From positions 4,586,001 to 4,650,000 of the forward strand of contig NZ_CP021382.1 of the NCBI RefSeq assembly GCF_002162135.1: DNA of 64,000 bases, in the 5' to 3' direction. The notes below the pieces were generated by a model. That model was not told where the DNA came from. It did no database searches and was given only the letters and a program-made list of their open reading frames with translations. Positions within the stretch are counted from its first letter, which is position 1; each line of letters begins with the position of its first letter. Origin of the DNA: Cellvibrio sp. PSBB006. GTDB lineage: Bacteria > Pseudomonadota > Gammaproteobacteria > Pseudomonadales > Cellvibrionaceae. This document shows, piece after piece, positions 8,602-17,157 of the stretch. Position numbers and translations under genes: made by a program.

Positions 8602-10899
8602 ATGCAGAATAAAAATACAGCCGTTGAACTCATCAAGAAGTTTCAGCAACTATTCACTGACCTGAATCACAAACAGATTGCCGAACGCCTGGTCAAGCTG
8701 GTGGTGGTTAAACCCGTCGTCAGTCGGGTGGTGCTGATCGTTGAGCGCGATAACCACCTATACGTTGAAGCCATCGCATGCCAACGCGCACCGGAACCTT
8801 TGGTCAGTGGTGTGGCGACCGCGCTCTCGCGTTTAAATTATCTGCCGCAACAAAAAATTCGCGAAACGTTTTTGCTCGGCCAGGCCCAGGCGCTGGATGG
8901 CGATCACATCAATACCCTCGGTGAAAAAGACACCCAGAAAGGTTGTCGCGCCTGCTATTTGCATCCCATTCTGGAAAAAGACAAAACCATCGCGGTGTAT
9001 TACATCGAAACCGAACGCGACCTGCCGCAACTGCAGCAAGCGGTGGTGGAACTGGATACCGTATGGACGTTCAGTTCGTTACTCATTCGCCAGGTTATCG
9101 AGATGTGGCGGCACGAAGAGCAAGCCGAACGTTTTCGTTTGGCCGAGCAGGCGCTCTGGGCCAGCGAAACCTATCTCAACGCGATACTGCGTTATTCGCC
9201 TGCACTCATTTCGGTAAAAGACCTGGACGGCAATGTGGTACTCGCCAGCGAGCATTTCAAACTGATGGCGAATATCGATGAGAAAGGTTTTGTGGGGAAA
9301 AATGTCTTTGATGTCTATCCGGCGGACATTGCCCAGTCCATGTGGGACATTGATGTAGCCGCACGCAACAAACAACAAACCTTTGAAACAGAGTTGGATT
9401 TATTACACAAGGACGGCACCCTGCACACTTATCTGGTGGTGAAGTTTCCGTTGCGTAATAAAGAGTCGGAAGTCTTCGGTGTATGTACTATCGGGACAGA
9501 TATTTCCGAGCGCAAGTTGGCTGAAAATGCATTGCGTGAACAGCAATCGCGCCTCAACTACATGGCCTTCCACGACTCGCTGACGTCCTTGCCCAACCGT
9601 TCGTTATTTTACGATCGCATCTTCCACGGCCTTGCCCGTGCGCGACGCAGTAACAGCAAAGTGGCGTTGATGCTGCTGGACATTGATCGCTTCAAGATTA
9701 TCAACGACAGCCTCGGGCACGACTCCGGCGATTTATTATTAAAGGCGATTGCCATGCGCCTTAACGAAGGCGTGCGCGATATGGATACCGTCGCGCGACT
9801 CGGTGGTGATGAGTTCGTGGTAGTGCTGGAAGGCGTGCATGACATTGACGATGTTATCTTCGTCGCTAATAAATTATTGGTCACCCTCGCGCGCCCGCTG
9901 GAAATCAGTGGCCATGAAATTACCACCACGGTCAGCATCGGTGTGAGTATCTTTCCTGATGACGGATCGGATGCGGATGAGCTGCTCAAGAATGCGGACA
10001 TCGCTATGTATAAAGCCAAAGAGGCGGGTAAAAATAATTGTCAGTTTTATGCGAAAGGGATGAATGCAACAGCAGTCAATTATCTGCTGCTGGAGAATGA
10101 TTTGCGACGTGCCGTAGAGCAGGAGCAATTGACGTTGCATTACCAACCCCAGATTGATTTGCAATCCGGCGAATTGATGGGGGTTGAAGCCTTGGTGCGT
10201 TGGCAACACCCGGAACGTGGCCTGGTTTCGCCCGCGCATTTTATTCCGCTGGCCGAAGAAACCGGCCTGATTGTGCCTATCGGTGAGTGGGTGTTGCGCG
10301 AAGCCTGTCGCCAACAAAAGGCCTGGCTCAACAGCGGTAAACACGTGGGCAAGATGGCGGTGAATCTGTCGCCGCGTCAATTCCGCCAGAAAAATTTTCC
10401 CGGCAAGGTGGAAGCGATTCTGCGTGATACTCAACTTGATGCCGAATACCTGGAACTGGAAATCACCGAAAGCTGCGCGATGGAGCATGCTGGCGAAACC
10501 ATCAATCACCTCAAACAATTAAATGAGATGGGTTTGTTTCTCGCCATCGACGACTTCGGCACCGGCTATTCATCCTTGGCTTACTTGCAGCGGTTTCCGA
10601 TTCAAAAACTCAAGATTGACAGCAGTTTCGTGCACGACATCCACGACGATCACAACGACGCTGCCATTGCAAAAACCATCATTGGCCTGGCGCACGGCAT
10701 GCAATTGAAAGTGGTGGCGGAAGGTGTAGAGACGGAATACCAGGCCGAGTGGCTGCGCCAGCAGGGTTGTGACCAGGCACAAGGATTTCTCTATGCCAAA
10801 CCCTTATCACCCAAACAATTCGAAAGTCACTTCCACGGCGGCAAGTTTGCGTTTGACGGCAACGTCGTGAAGCTGGATGCCTTAAAGGTAGGTGCCTGA
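8602..10899 (+). CDS. PAS-GGDEF-EAL cyclic-di-GMP signalling protein
   Basis: A 765-residue protein with an N-terminal GAF-like sensor (about 1-165), a short coiled segment, a PAS domain (~185-310, ending TIGTDISERK), then GGDEF (~320-480) and EAL (~500-755). The GGDEF motif is intact at residues 401-405, with the inhibitory I-site RDMD at 392-395. The EAL domain has E529 in VEALVRW, DDFGTGYSSL and KVVAEGVET, so both cyclase and phosphodiesterase activities are possible on paper. There is no membrane segment, so it should be cytoplasmic. A palindromic repeat pair with a T run follows and may terminate it. Confidence 0.93.
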   Translation: MQNKNTAVELIKKFQQLFTDLNHKQIAERLVKLVVVKPVVSRVVLIVERDNHLYVEAIACQRAPEPLVSGVATALSRLNYLPQQKIRETFLLGQAQALDGDHINTLGEKDTQKGCRACYLHPILEKDKTIAVYYIETERDLPQLQQAVVELDTVWTFSSLLIRQVIEMWRHEEQAERFRLAEQALWASETYLNAILRYSPALISVKDLDGNVVLASEHFKLMANIDEKGFVGKNVFDVYPADIAQSMWDIDVAARNKQQTFETELDLLHKDGTLHTYLVVKFPLRNKESEVFGVCTIGTDISERKLAENALREQQSRLNYMAFHDSLTSLPNRSLFYDRIFHGLARARRSNSKVALMLLDIDRFKIINDSLGHDSGDLLLKAIAMRLNEGVRDMDTVARLGGDEFVVVLEGVHDIDDVIFVANKLLVTLARPLEISGHEITTTVSIGVSIFPDDGSDADELLKNADIAMYKAKEAGKNNCQFYAKGMNATAVNYLLLENDLRRAVEQEQLTLHYQPQIDLQSGELMGVEALVRWQHPERGLVSPAHFIPLAEETGLIVPIGEWVLREACRQQKAWLNSGKHVGKMAVNLSPRQFRQKNFPGKVEAILRDTQLDAEYLELEITESCAMEHAGETINHLKQLNEMGLFLAIDDFGTGYSSLAYLQRFPIQKLKIDSSFVHDIHDDHNDAAIAKTIIGLAHGMQLKVVAEGVETEYQAEWLRQQGCDQAQGFLYAKPLSPKQFESHFHGGKFAFDGNVVKLDALKVGA

Positions 10900-10906
10900 C
10901 CATCTC

Positions 10907-10980
10907 GTAGGTCGGATTAGCGCAGCGTAATCCGACGTGATTTTTTTATATTGTCGGATTACGCTGCGCTAATCCGACCT
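10907..10980. repeat. Inverted pair of GGTCGGATTA palindromic repeats (possible terminator)
   Basis: A 28-base unit at 10909-10936 is repeated exactly in inverse at 10953-10980. The 16-base spacer contains TTTTTTT. Each unit is itself a small palindrome (TCGGATTA...TAATCCGA around GCGCAGC). It follows the GGDEF-EAL stop and directly abuts the left end of the IS110 element. Related units occur at 19957, 34264 and 34352. Confidence 0.85.
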
Positions 10981-10989
10981 TGTATCTCT

Positions 10990-11165
10990 CTGAAGAAGTT
11001 GATTAGCTACCAACTTCAACACCCGAGCCGGGTGAATGCGTATTCGACCTGAGGGAAACACCCTGTGCTGTAGATAGCATCCCCGGCTTGTTCTTCGATG
11101 AAAAATTGAATGGTATCCGAGCGCCTGATGTATCAGTGACGCTGCATAGACAAGGGTAATTTCAG
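10990..11165 (+). ncRNA. Candidate bridge RNA region of the IS110 element
   Basis: The non-coding left end upstream of the transposase holds four consecutive hairpins: GAAGTTG/CAACTTC (10995-11001 with 11011-11017), CACCCG/CGGGTG (11020-11025 with 11029-11034), AGGG/CCCT (11052-11055 with 11061-11064) and TGCT/AGCA (11066-11069 with 11076-11079). Known: IS110-group elements express a structured bridge RNA from this position that specifies target and donor DNA. That this stretch is one is inference from position and structure; the boundaries are approximate. Confidence 0.5.
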
Positions 11166-11167
11166 AG

Positions 11168-12148
11168 ATGACGAGTATCGTTGGTATTGATGTCAGTAAA
11201 GCTAAGATGGATGTGTTGTGGCTCAAAGACCGTGAGAGCGGCAAGGTTAAATCGAAAGTCTTCCCCAATGATCGGGCTGGCCATATGGCCCTGGTCGCCT
11301 GGCTTGATAAACATATTGCCCAACCACGGGAAGATATCCAGGTGGTGATGGAAGCCACCGGGGTTTATCACGAAGCGCTGGCCTATTGGCTATTTGAGCA
11401 AGGGTTGAAGGTGAGTGTGGTGAATCCGGCCTATGTGCGCGACTTTGCCCGGAGCCTGGGCAGTGTTCACAAGACGGACAAGAAAGACAGTGTCGTTCTG
11501 GCGTTATACGGTGTGCGAGCTTGTCCGGGTTTATGGCAGCCGGAACCGCAAAGTATTCGGGAATTAAAGGCCCTGCTGGCCCGGTTAGAGGCGCTGGAGA
11601 CGGATTTGCAGCGGGAATTAAATCGTCAGGAAAAGGCGCAGATCAGCCAGGCCTCAACGATTGTTCTGGAATCATTGGGCAAGATGATTGTGGAATTACA
11701 ACGGGAGCGGGATCGGGTGGATCAGGAGATAGACGACCACATTGACCGTCACCCGGATTTGAAAAATGACGTGGCGTTACTAAAAAGTATTCCCGGTGTA
11801 GGCCGGGTGGTATCGCGTCTGATGCTGTCGGTCATCCGCAGCCGGGACTTCAAGGCGGCGAGTGAATGCGCGGCGTTTGTCGGGGTTATTCCCGCTCTGC
11901 GTGAATCGGGCATCTTGCGTGGGCGCAGCTTTCTGAGCAAGAAAGGCTCGCCGAAGGTGCGGGCGAAATTGTATATGGCGGCCATTGTAGCGGGTCAATA
12001 TAACCCCACGATCAAAGCGCAACAGGACCGCCTGATCCGCAACGGCAAAACAAGGATGCAGGCGCTGGGGGCGGCGATGCGTAAGTTGGTGCACCTGTGT
12101 TTCGGTGTGCTCAAGCATCAAACAGCATACTCACCACAAGCGGCCTGA
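11168..12148 (+). CDS. IS110-family transposase (DEDD recombinase)
   Basis: A 326-residue recombinase. The N-terminal RuvC-like domain shows the DEDD residues: D8 in GIDVSKAKMDV, E62 in VVMEATGVYH, and D104 and D107 in KTDKKD. A coiled middle (about 135-190) is followed by the Transposase_20 domain with LLKSIPGVGRV, AFVGVIPALRESG and a candidate catalytic serine S261 in KKGSPKVRAKLYMAA. The frame is intact, so it may be active. The start is the first ATG after the structured left end. Confidence 0.95.
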   Translation: MTSIVGIDVSKAKMDVLWLKDRESGKVKSKVFPNDRAGHMALVAWLDKHIAQPREDIQVVMEATGVYHEALAYWLFEQGLKVSVVNPAYVRDFARSLGSVHKTDKKDSVVLALYGVRACPGLWQPEPQSIRELKALLARLEALETDLQRELNRQEKAQISQASTIVLESLGKMIVELQRERDRVDQEIDDHIDRHPDLKNDVALLKSIPGVGRVVSRLMLSVIRSRDFKAASECAAFVGVIPALRESGILRGRSFLSKKGSPKVRAKLYMAAIVAGQYNPTIKAQQDRLIRNGKTRMQALGAAMRKLVHLCFGVLKHQTAYSPQAA

Positions 12149-12163
12149 TGGGTTGCTTGTGGT
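12133..12163 (+). terminator. Hairpin over the transposase stop codon at the IS110 right end
   Basis: ACCACAAGC (12133-12141) pairs perfectly with GCTTGTGGT (12155-12163), and the transposase TGA (12146-12148) sits in the loop. No T run follows, so it may be a right-end structure rather than a classical terminator. Confidence 0.5.
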
Positions 12164-12206
12164 GGTATCGGAGAGATGGTATCTACGGGGGTATCAGGGG
12201 CGCCCG

Positions 12207-13112
12207 TTAGCCTTGGCCGCGTGTGCGGTTGGCGTGGGGGCGGGCGTTTTCTTCGGTGAAGGCAATGATGGCGTCAGCAATATCTTTCTTGGTGGCGGCT
12301 TCAATACCTTCCAGCCCCGGCGAGGAATTCACCTCCATCACTAACGGTCCCCGGCTGGAGCGCAGCAAATCCACACCGGCGACATGTAAACCCATGGTAG
12401 TAGCCGCTTTGATCGCCGTGCGCCGTTCGGTGGGGGTGAGTTTGGTAATCCGCGCGGTGCCGCCACGGTGAAGGTTGGAGCGGAACTCACCCTCCTGCGC
12501 CGTGCGTTGCATGGCTGCCACTACTTTATTGCCGATCACAAAACAACGCACATCACTGCCGCCGGCTTCCTTGATAAATTCCTGCACCAGGAATTCAGCG
12601 CGCAATTCGCGGAAGGCTTCGATCACACTCTCTGCCGCCTTGGGAGTTTCGGCCAACACGATGCCGCGACCCTGGGTACCTTCACAGAGTTTGAGCACCA
12701 GCGGCGTGCCGCCCACCAGCTTGATCAGTTCCTTGGTGTCGTGAACGTTGTAAGCGAAGCTGGTCTTGGGCAATCCCAAACCTTTGCGCGAGAGCAATTG
12801 CAGTGCGCGCAGTTTGTCACGTGAGCGACCCAGTGCCACGGATTCTGTCAGGCAATAAACCCCCATCATCTCGAACTGGCGAATTACCGCCAGGCCGTAG
12901 TGGGTAACGGAGGCGCCGATGCGCGGAATAACCGCATCAAAATCTTCCAGCTTGTTGCCCATATACCAGATCGCCGGGCTGGACGAGGTGATGTCCATGT
13001 AACACTTCAGGATGTCGATGACATGCATCTCATGGCCGCGCTTCACCCCGGCTTCCACCAGGCGGCGGGTAGAGTACAAACGACGATTGCGAGACAGTAT
13101 GGCAATTTTCAT
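12207..13112 (-). CDS. rimK: RimK-type ATP-dependent glutamate ligase
   Basis: A 301-residue ATP-grasp ligase. RimK adds glutamate residues to the C-terminus of ribosomal protein S6 and, in Pseudomonas, influences ribosome composition and adaptation. Visible features are the N-terminal MKIAILSRN, the ATP-grasp loop [13 protein letters not shown], the lid around [19 protein letters not shown] and the metal-binding [14 protein letters not shown]. Length is normal. It follows the retropepsin-like gene on the same strand by 75 bp, probably as an operon. The IS110 element ends just beyond its 3' end without breaking it. Confidence 0.95.
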   Translation of the reverse strand: MKIAILSRNRRLYSTRRLVEAGVKRGHEMHVIDILKCYMDITSSSPAIWYMGNKLEDFDAVIPRIGASVTHYGLAVIRQFEMMGVYCLTESVALGRSRDKLRALQLLSRKGLGLPKTSFAYNVHDTKELIKLVGGTPLVLKLCEGTQGRGIVLAETPKAAESVIEAFRELRAEFLVQEFIKEAGGSDVRCFVIGNKVVAAMQRTAQEGEFRSNLHRGGTARITKLTPTERRTAIKAATTMGLHVAGVDLLRSSRGPLVMEVNSSPGLEGIEAATKKDIADAIIAFTEENARPHANRTRGQG

Positions 13113-13186
13113 AAAATGACCGAGGTAAATAAATTAGGGAGTTGTAAAAGGAAAGTTACGCTGGGCGTAAGCACTGAGGCCGTGAT

Positions 13187-13642
13187 TTACACGGGTGGTT
13201 CACTCTTGCTGCCGCCCAGGACAAAAGATTTGGCGCTATCCACGACGTAGCCCTGCCGCAAGGCGCTACGCCCCAGCAACATGCGAAAGCGCATGTTTTC
13301 CCGATCCGTCAGGGTAATCTCGATAGTGAACTGTCGCTCCTTGAGCGTAATGGTTGTTTCAATGACAAACCGCCACTCCCGATGCCCACCGGAATCGGTA
13401 ACCTGCCGCCGATCCTTGATCGGTGCCTCGCACTCAATACTGCTGGCGCCGCACCCCTGCAAGGGATGCAAACCGAACTTGACCCAGGCTTCGCCGTCGC
13501 GATCAAAAGGCGTCACGTAGTAGGTATGCAGGGCGCTGGTTTTGGCCCCGGTATCCACTTTGGCCTTGATTCGTGTGGCGGCAAAGTCGGTCAACGTAAC
13601 CCACTCTCGCCAGCCGATCAGCTGTTGTTCAGTTGTGGCCAC
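13187..13642 (-). CDS. RimB-like retropepsin-type aspartic protease (often annotated ATP-dependent zinc protease)
   Basis: A 151-residue protein with the retropepsin-like signature KVDTGAKTSALH (D30) and the C-terminal NMRFRMLLGRSALRQGYVVD typical of the family encoded beside rimK. In Pseudomonas this partner is RimB, which works with RimK and the phosphodiesterase RimA on ribosomal protein S6. No rimA is present here. It is upstream of rimK on the same strand and probably co-transcribed. There is no signal peptide. A proteolytic role is family knowledge; the exact substrate is not shown. Confidence 0.85.
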   Translation of the reverse strand: MATTEQQLIGWREWVTLTDFAATRIKAKVDTGAKTSALHTYYVTPFDRDGEAWVKFGLHPLQGCGASSIECEAPIKDRRQVTDSGGHREWRFVIETTITLKERQFTIEITLTDRENMRFRMLLGRSALRQGYVVDSAKSFVLGGSKSEPPV

Positions 13643-13754
13643 GGTTTATCCTCATTGGTAGTGCAGTGTCAGCGTCGCCGTGCTGGATGCGGTTTTTACT
13701 TGGCCGGAGACGGCCGGTAAAATGAAAAATATTATTCGTCTCGACAAATTTTTT

Positions 13755-13782
13755 TTGCTTTGTTTGGCGTCATAGCTATGAT
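13755..13782 (+). promoter_or_regulatory. Candidate sigma-70 promoter
   Basis: TTGCTT (13755-13760) and TATGAT (13777-13782) are 16 bases apart. This is the best promoter-like pair in the 305-bp divergent region 13643-13947 and would serve the small gene at 13948 with a leader of about 155 bases. It is inferred from matches only. Confidence 0.35.
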
Positions 13783-13947
13783 AAATAGCGCGGGACAAAC
13801 TGCCGGAACCGAAAAAAGGTGTGACGGCGGGTGTCAATCGGCAGCCCATCCTCGTGGCTGACATAGTCCCGGTTGCAGCTGTTGTTTAGCTGTCATTTTT
13901 TGTAGTTGCGTTAACTTCCCTATATCTGTCGATTCTGGAGTAGTTTT

Positions 13948-14151
13948 ATGTCTGTCGATGAACATAGCCCTGCTGATGCTGATTTATTGAATGATGTGGT
14001 TGATATCGACGATGACGAGCAGCCCAAGCTCACCGGCAAAGAGGCGAGCCAGCATATGCTCGAAATGCGTCGCAAGATTGAAGACAGATTGGAGCGTCGC
14101 CGTCTTAAAGACCAACTCGGTTTTGATGACTTGTCCGAACTGGATTTTTAA
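13948..14151 (+). CDS. Small acidic conserved protein (PA3496-like)
   Basis: A 67-residue cytoplasmic-looking protein: a strongly acidic N-terminal half (DIDDDEQ) and a basic helix (MRRKIEDRLERRRLKDQL) before an acidic tail. The pattern resembles the short PA3496 family, annotated as putative envelope-integrity proteins; I recognise the pattern but not a proven function. CTGGAG about 9 bases before the ATG supports the start. It stands alone between rimB and the LysR gene. Confidence 0.7.
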   Translation: MSVDEHSPADADLLNDVVDIDDDEQPKLTGKEASQHMLEMRRKIEDRLERRRLKDQLGFDDLSELDF

Positions 14152-14249
14152 TTAACCCCGCCTTCCTTATTTCGGTTAACTGGTTTGCCCGAGCCCGCTG
14201 CCAGCCAGTTAGCCTCCATACCTTCCCATCAACATTCTGTTGCAGTTCC

Positions 14250-15050
14250 CTATTTGAATAACGCCAGCACGGGCGCGAGAGCAGCCTCGAATTCTCTTCC
14301 TGCTTTATAGACCAGATACACCGGCTGTACAAAACGCGGTGCATCACTCACTGGATAAAAACCATGGTTAGCGGCGGGTAAATAGGCGGATGCCGGCACC
14401 TGCTGCATAAATTTAACGGCGAGGGCGGCTTCTGTGGTACGTAAGCGCGGTTCAACACCGGCTACACGCTTGTGATGAAAGGCAGTAAAGGCCGCACTCC
14501 ACTCAATTAGCAGGTAGGGTGTGGTGGACAAGGGTGATTCGGCGGAACTGCACAGGGTTAACTCCTGTTCAGCAATTTTGATGGCGTGGAGTTCAGGGTG
14601 TTGCGGCAAGTCCAGTACCAGTGCCAGATCCAGCCGTTGAGCGAGGATCTGGGTGATGAGTTCCAGATGTGACAAGGACTCAATGGATAACCCCCGGCCA
14701 GCCGACAGCGTTAGCAACTCCTGAATCAGATCCGATAATTCACACTGCCAGACAGACGCCGTGGTACCTAGCGTCAGGTGGTTCTCCGGTTCCAGCTTGA
14801 TGGACAGGTCTTCCAGCGTCTCCGACCAGGCATGCAGTAACTTTTGAGCATGGGGCAGTAGGCGCTCCCCCTCTGCGGTCATCTGGATATTGCCGCGAAT
14901 GCGGTGCAACAGCGTGACTCCCAGCATTTGCTCAAGCTGGCGAATCCGTGCGCTGACTGCTGCCGGCGTCAGAAACAGGTTGTCCGCGGCACGGCCGAAA
15001 TGCCGAACCTGGGTGACTTCTATAAAGGTTTTAAGCAGTTCGATATCCAT
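14250..15050 (-). CDS. LysR-family transcriptional regulator, HdfR-like
   Basis: A 266-residue LysR regulator when started at MDIELLKTFIEV, the family-typical N-terminus; a 30-residue upstream extension has no family match and is rejected. The winged helix-turn-helix covers residues ~4-62 (RHFGRAADNLFLTPAAVSAR), closely matching HdfR. The effector domain follows (~90-260). HdfR represses flagellar genes in enterics; a role here cannot be assigned. It lies downstream of tolC on the same strand, but a strong terminator separates them, leaving only about 45 bp for its own promoter. Confidence 0.88.
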   Translation of the reverse strand: MDIELLKTFIEVTQVRHFGRAADNLFLTPAAVSARIRQLEQMLGVTLLHRIRGNIQMTAEGERLLPHAQKLLHAWSETLEDLSIKLEPENHLTLGTTASVWQCELSDLIQELLTLSAGRGLSIESLSHLELITQILAQRLDLALVLDLPQHPELHAIKIAEQELTLCSSAESPLSTTPYLLIEWSAAFTAFHHKRVAGVEPRLRTTEAALAVKFMQQVPASAYLPAANHGFYPVSDAPRFVQPVYLVYKAGREFEAALAPVLALFK

Positions 15051-15094
15051 AGGCGGCACGTCAGGGCAGTGGCAGAGCCAGCGGAATGTATGAA

Positions 15095-15130
15095 ATAAAA
15101 AAATCCCCCTTGCCTGGGACAAGGGGGATT
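15095..15130 (-). terminator. Rho-independent terminator of tolC
   Basis: A perfect 11-bp stem, AATCCCCCTTG (15102-15112) with CAAGGGGGATT (15120-15130), has a 7-base loop. On the minus strand it is followed by a T-rich run (complement of 15094-15103). On the plus strand CGTTTTT follows, so it may act in both directions. Confidence 0.9.
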
Positions 15131-15147
15131 CGTTTTTCAACTGGGTA

Positions 15148-16551
15148 TTACAGCTGATATTGGCTGCGGTTCACCGGCGAATTGTCCTGCAACCATTTAT
15201 CGACTTCCTGCACATCGGCCGGCGTCAACATCCCGGCCGCTTCACGCAACTGGATGGTATTGATGATGTAGTCATACAGTGCGGTCGCATAATCGCGGCG
15301 TGCCTGGTACAGCTGACGCTGGGATTGCAACACTTCCACCAGGTTACGCGTTCCCACCTCATAACCGGATTGGGTTGCTTCCAACGCGCTTTGGCTGGAT
15401 ACGATGGCTTGCTTGCGTGCCTGTACTCGCGCTACACCGGTCTCCACCGACAGATGCAGGGCGCGGGTGGATTGGATGATGCTGCGCTGGGTGCTGTTAA
15501 AGATTTCTTGTGACTGGGTCGCTTGGGCAAAAGTCTGGCGACGTGCCGCCGACACTCTGCCACCGCTGAATATAGGCACATTCAAGGTAACGCCGACCGA
15601 CGTACCCTCTGTGTTGTAATCCTGTGGCACGCCGTATCTTTCGCCATCATCATCATAATCGCTGTAACCCAAAGAGGCGGTTACGGTAGGAAGGTGGTCG
15701 GAACGGGCACTTTTGGCAACTTGCCGCGCCGCCTCTGCGCCCAGTCGAGCTGCTTTGAGTGAATAATTATTCTTCAAAGAAAATTCAACCCACTCATGGC
15801 GGTCTGCGGGCACTGGCTCAACAACCGGAAATTGTGGCGCCAGCGGCGCTATCTGTTCGTGACTTTGGCCGGTTAATACTTCCAGCGCTTCGAAGCTGAT
15901 GTTCAGGTTGCCGCGTGCTTCCAGGGTAGCAGCGGTGGCGCTGTCGAAAGCGGCCTGGGCTTCATGAACTTCGGTGATGGCGGTCAGGCCTACTTCAAAC
16001 CGTTGTTGGGTTTGCTCCAACTGGTGGGATAACGCATTTTCTTCAGCAATGGTCGCTTCAAGCGTATCCACGGCACGCAGCACATTAAAGTAAGCTTCGG
16101 CCACACGAACGATCAGGCTTTGCTGGTCAGCACCGAATTGTGCTTCCGCCTGCTCGCTCAACCTTACACCCTGTTTGTAGGTGTACCAGGAAGCCATGTT
16201 GAACAGCGGTTGTTGCAGGGAAATTTCCCAACCGGTGCGGGTTGAGTTGATATTTCCTACCCCGCCAGTATCAGTCGGATCGGTAGGGTCCGGAATGACC
16301 GGGGTAGTGGCGTTGTTGGTAATGTCGCTATCGCTTTCTGAGTAAGTGGCGCTGGCGTTAATTTGGGGTAATAATCCAGCGCGATTCAAATTGCGCAATT
16401 CCTGAGCTGCCTCGTATGCAGCTGTGTCTGCTTTTAGTTGTGCATCGTTCTTGAGTGCAAGCTCATAGATGTCCAGCAAACTGTTGGCGCTTGCCGTGAG
16501 AGGGCCGAAGGAAATTAATCCAACCAACAGATAAAGTTTTGTTTTCTTCAT
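15148..16551 (-). CDS. tolC: TolC-family outer-membrane efflux protein
   Basis: A 467-residue outer-membrane channel for type I secretion and tripartite efflux pumps. A signal peptide MKKTKLYLLVGLISFGPLTA(SA) is followed by two repeated OEP halves (~25-215 and ~230-430) with typical ASATYSESDSD, LTAITEVHEAQAAFDSA and the corresponding NLVEVLQSQRQLYQARRDYA. The ATG at 16551 begins the signal peptide; a TTG four codons upstream is rejected. It is divergent from the thiD-thiC-nudF-yqiB block, as E. coli tolC is divergent from nudF, which supports tolC itself rather than a pump-specific relative. Confidence 0.92.
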   Translation of the reverse strand: MKKTKLYLLVGLISFGPLTASANSLLDIYELALKNDAQLKADTAAYEAAQELRNLNRAGLLPQINASATYSESDSDITNNATTPVIPDPTDPTDTGGVGNINSTRTGWEISLQQPLFNMASWYTYKQGVRLSEQAEAQFGADQQSLIVRVAEAYFNVLRAVDTLEATIAEENALSHQLEQTQQRFEVGLTAITEVHEAQAAFDSATAATLEARGNLNISFEALEVLTGQSHEQIAPLAPQFPVVEPVPADRHEWVEFSLKNNYSLKAARLGAEAARQVAKSARSDHLPTVTASLGYSDYDDDGERYGVPQDYNTEGTSVGVTLNVPIFSGGRVSAARRQTFAQATQSQEIFNSTQRSIIQSTRALHLSVETGVARVQARKQAIVSSQSALEATQSGYEVGTRNLVEVLQSQRQLYQARRDYATALYDYIINTIQLREAAGMLTPADVQEVDKWLQDNSPVNRSQYQL

Positions 16552-16993
16552 AGAGGTGTCCAAGGTAAAAATCGTCCAATAAGCAAACGTGTAGCAGCGG
16601 TGAGTGTAGCGAGTTGCGCTGGGGTGGTCGAGCGAGCACTTTAACCCAGCAAGTTAAAAAGAGTAAACATGACGAATGTCATTAAGTGTAACCATAATCC
16701 CTGCGCAGTTTACGCAAATCGCGGCATCTTGGCTCATCGTGAGCAAGGCTACGAGACGGATATTAAGACTCCATTAACAGCGAATTTGGATTCACCTGTC
16801 GGGAAAAATAAAATCAGCAATACGGTGTGGAGATTATCCGTGGTCATGTCGTTGCCCGCTCGTTTTTGTCATTCGACACGGGTGGCGAGTATGGCGCCTG
16901 TTAATGTCAGATTCTGTCAGTAGTCCGCACGCGATAAGCGCCCAAACGCCTCGCTTTACATGCCTCCCTGAGTTCTCTAGACTGCCAACCATT

Positions 16994-17075
16994 CTTGTCG
17001 GGGTGCTGATTATAAGGCTGAGAGATACCCGTCGACCTGATCCGGTTAGTACCGGCGTAGGAAACGAGAGCAACG
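16994..17075 (+). promoter_or_regulatory. TPP riboswitch (thi box)
   Basis: The conserved thiamine pyrophosphate aptamer is plain: GGGGTGC (17000-17006), GGCTGAGAGATACCC (17016-17030), ACCTGATCCGGTTAGTACC (17035-17053) and GGCGTAGGAAA (17054-17064). It lies about 80 bases before the thiD ATG, so thiamine pyrophosphate should repress thiD and thiC. The rest of the 606-bp tolC-thiD gap (16552-16993) must hold both promoters, but I saw no clear boxes. Confidence 0.96.
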
Positions 17076-17157
17076 AGATTCAAGTATCCCCGGCGCCTGT
17101 GCGCCACCTTGCCCTCCTGCTGTTTCCGCGCCCTTTACCGTTACCTGCGGAAATGCC

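Larger units (their letters stand above)
10984..12177 (+). mobile_element. IS110-family insertion sequence (ends approximate)
   Basis: The element comprises a structured non-coding left end, one transposase gene and a short right end. IS110 elements usually lack classical terminal repeats and target duplications, so exact ends cannot be set by eye. A 7-base inverted match (ATCTCTC at 10984-10990, GAGAGAT at 12171-12177) is the only terminal symmetry found and is used as a provisional boundary. It lies between the palindromic repeat pair and rimK. Confidence 0.7.
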
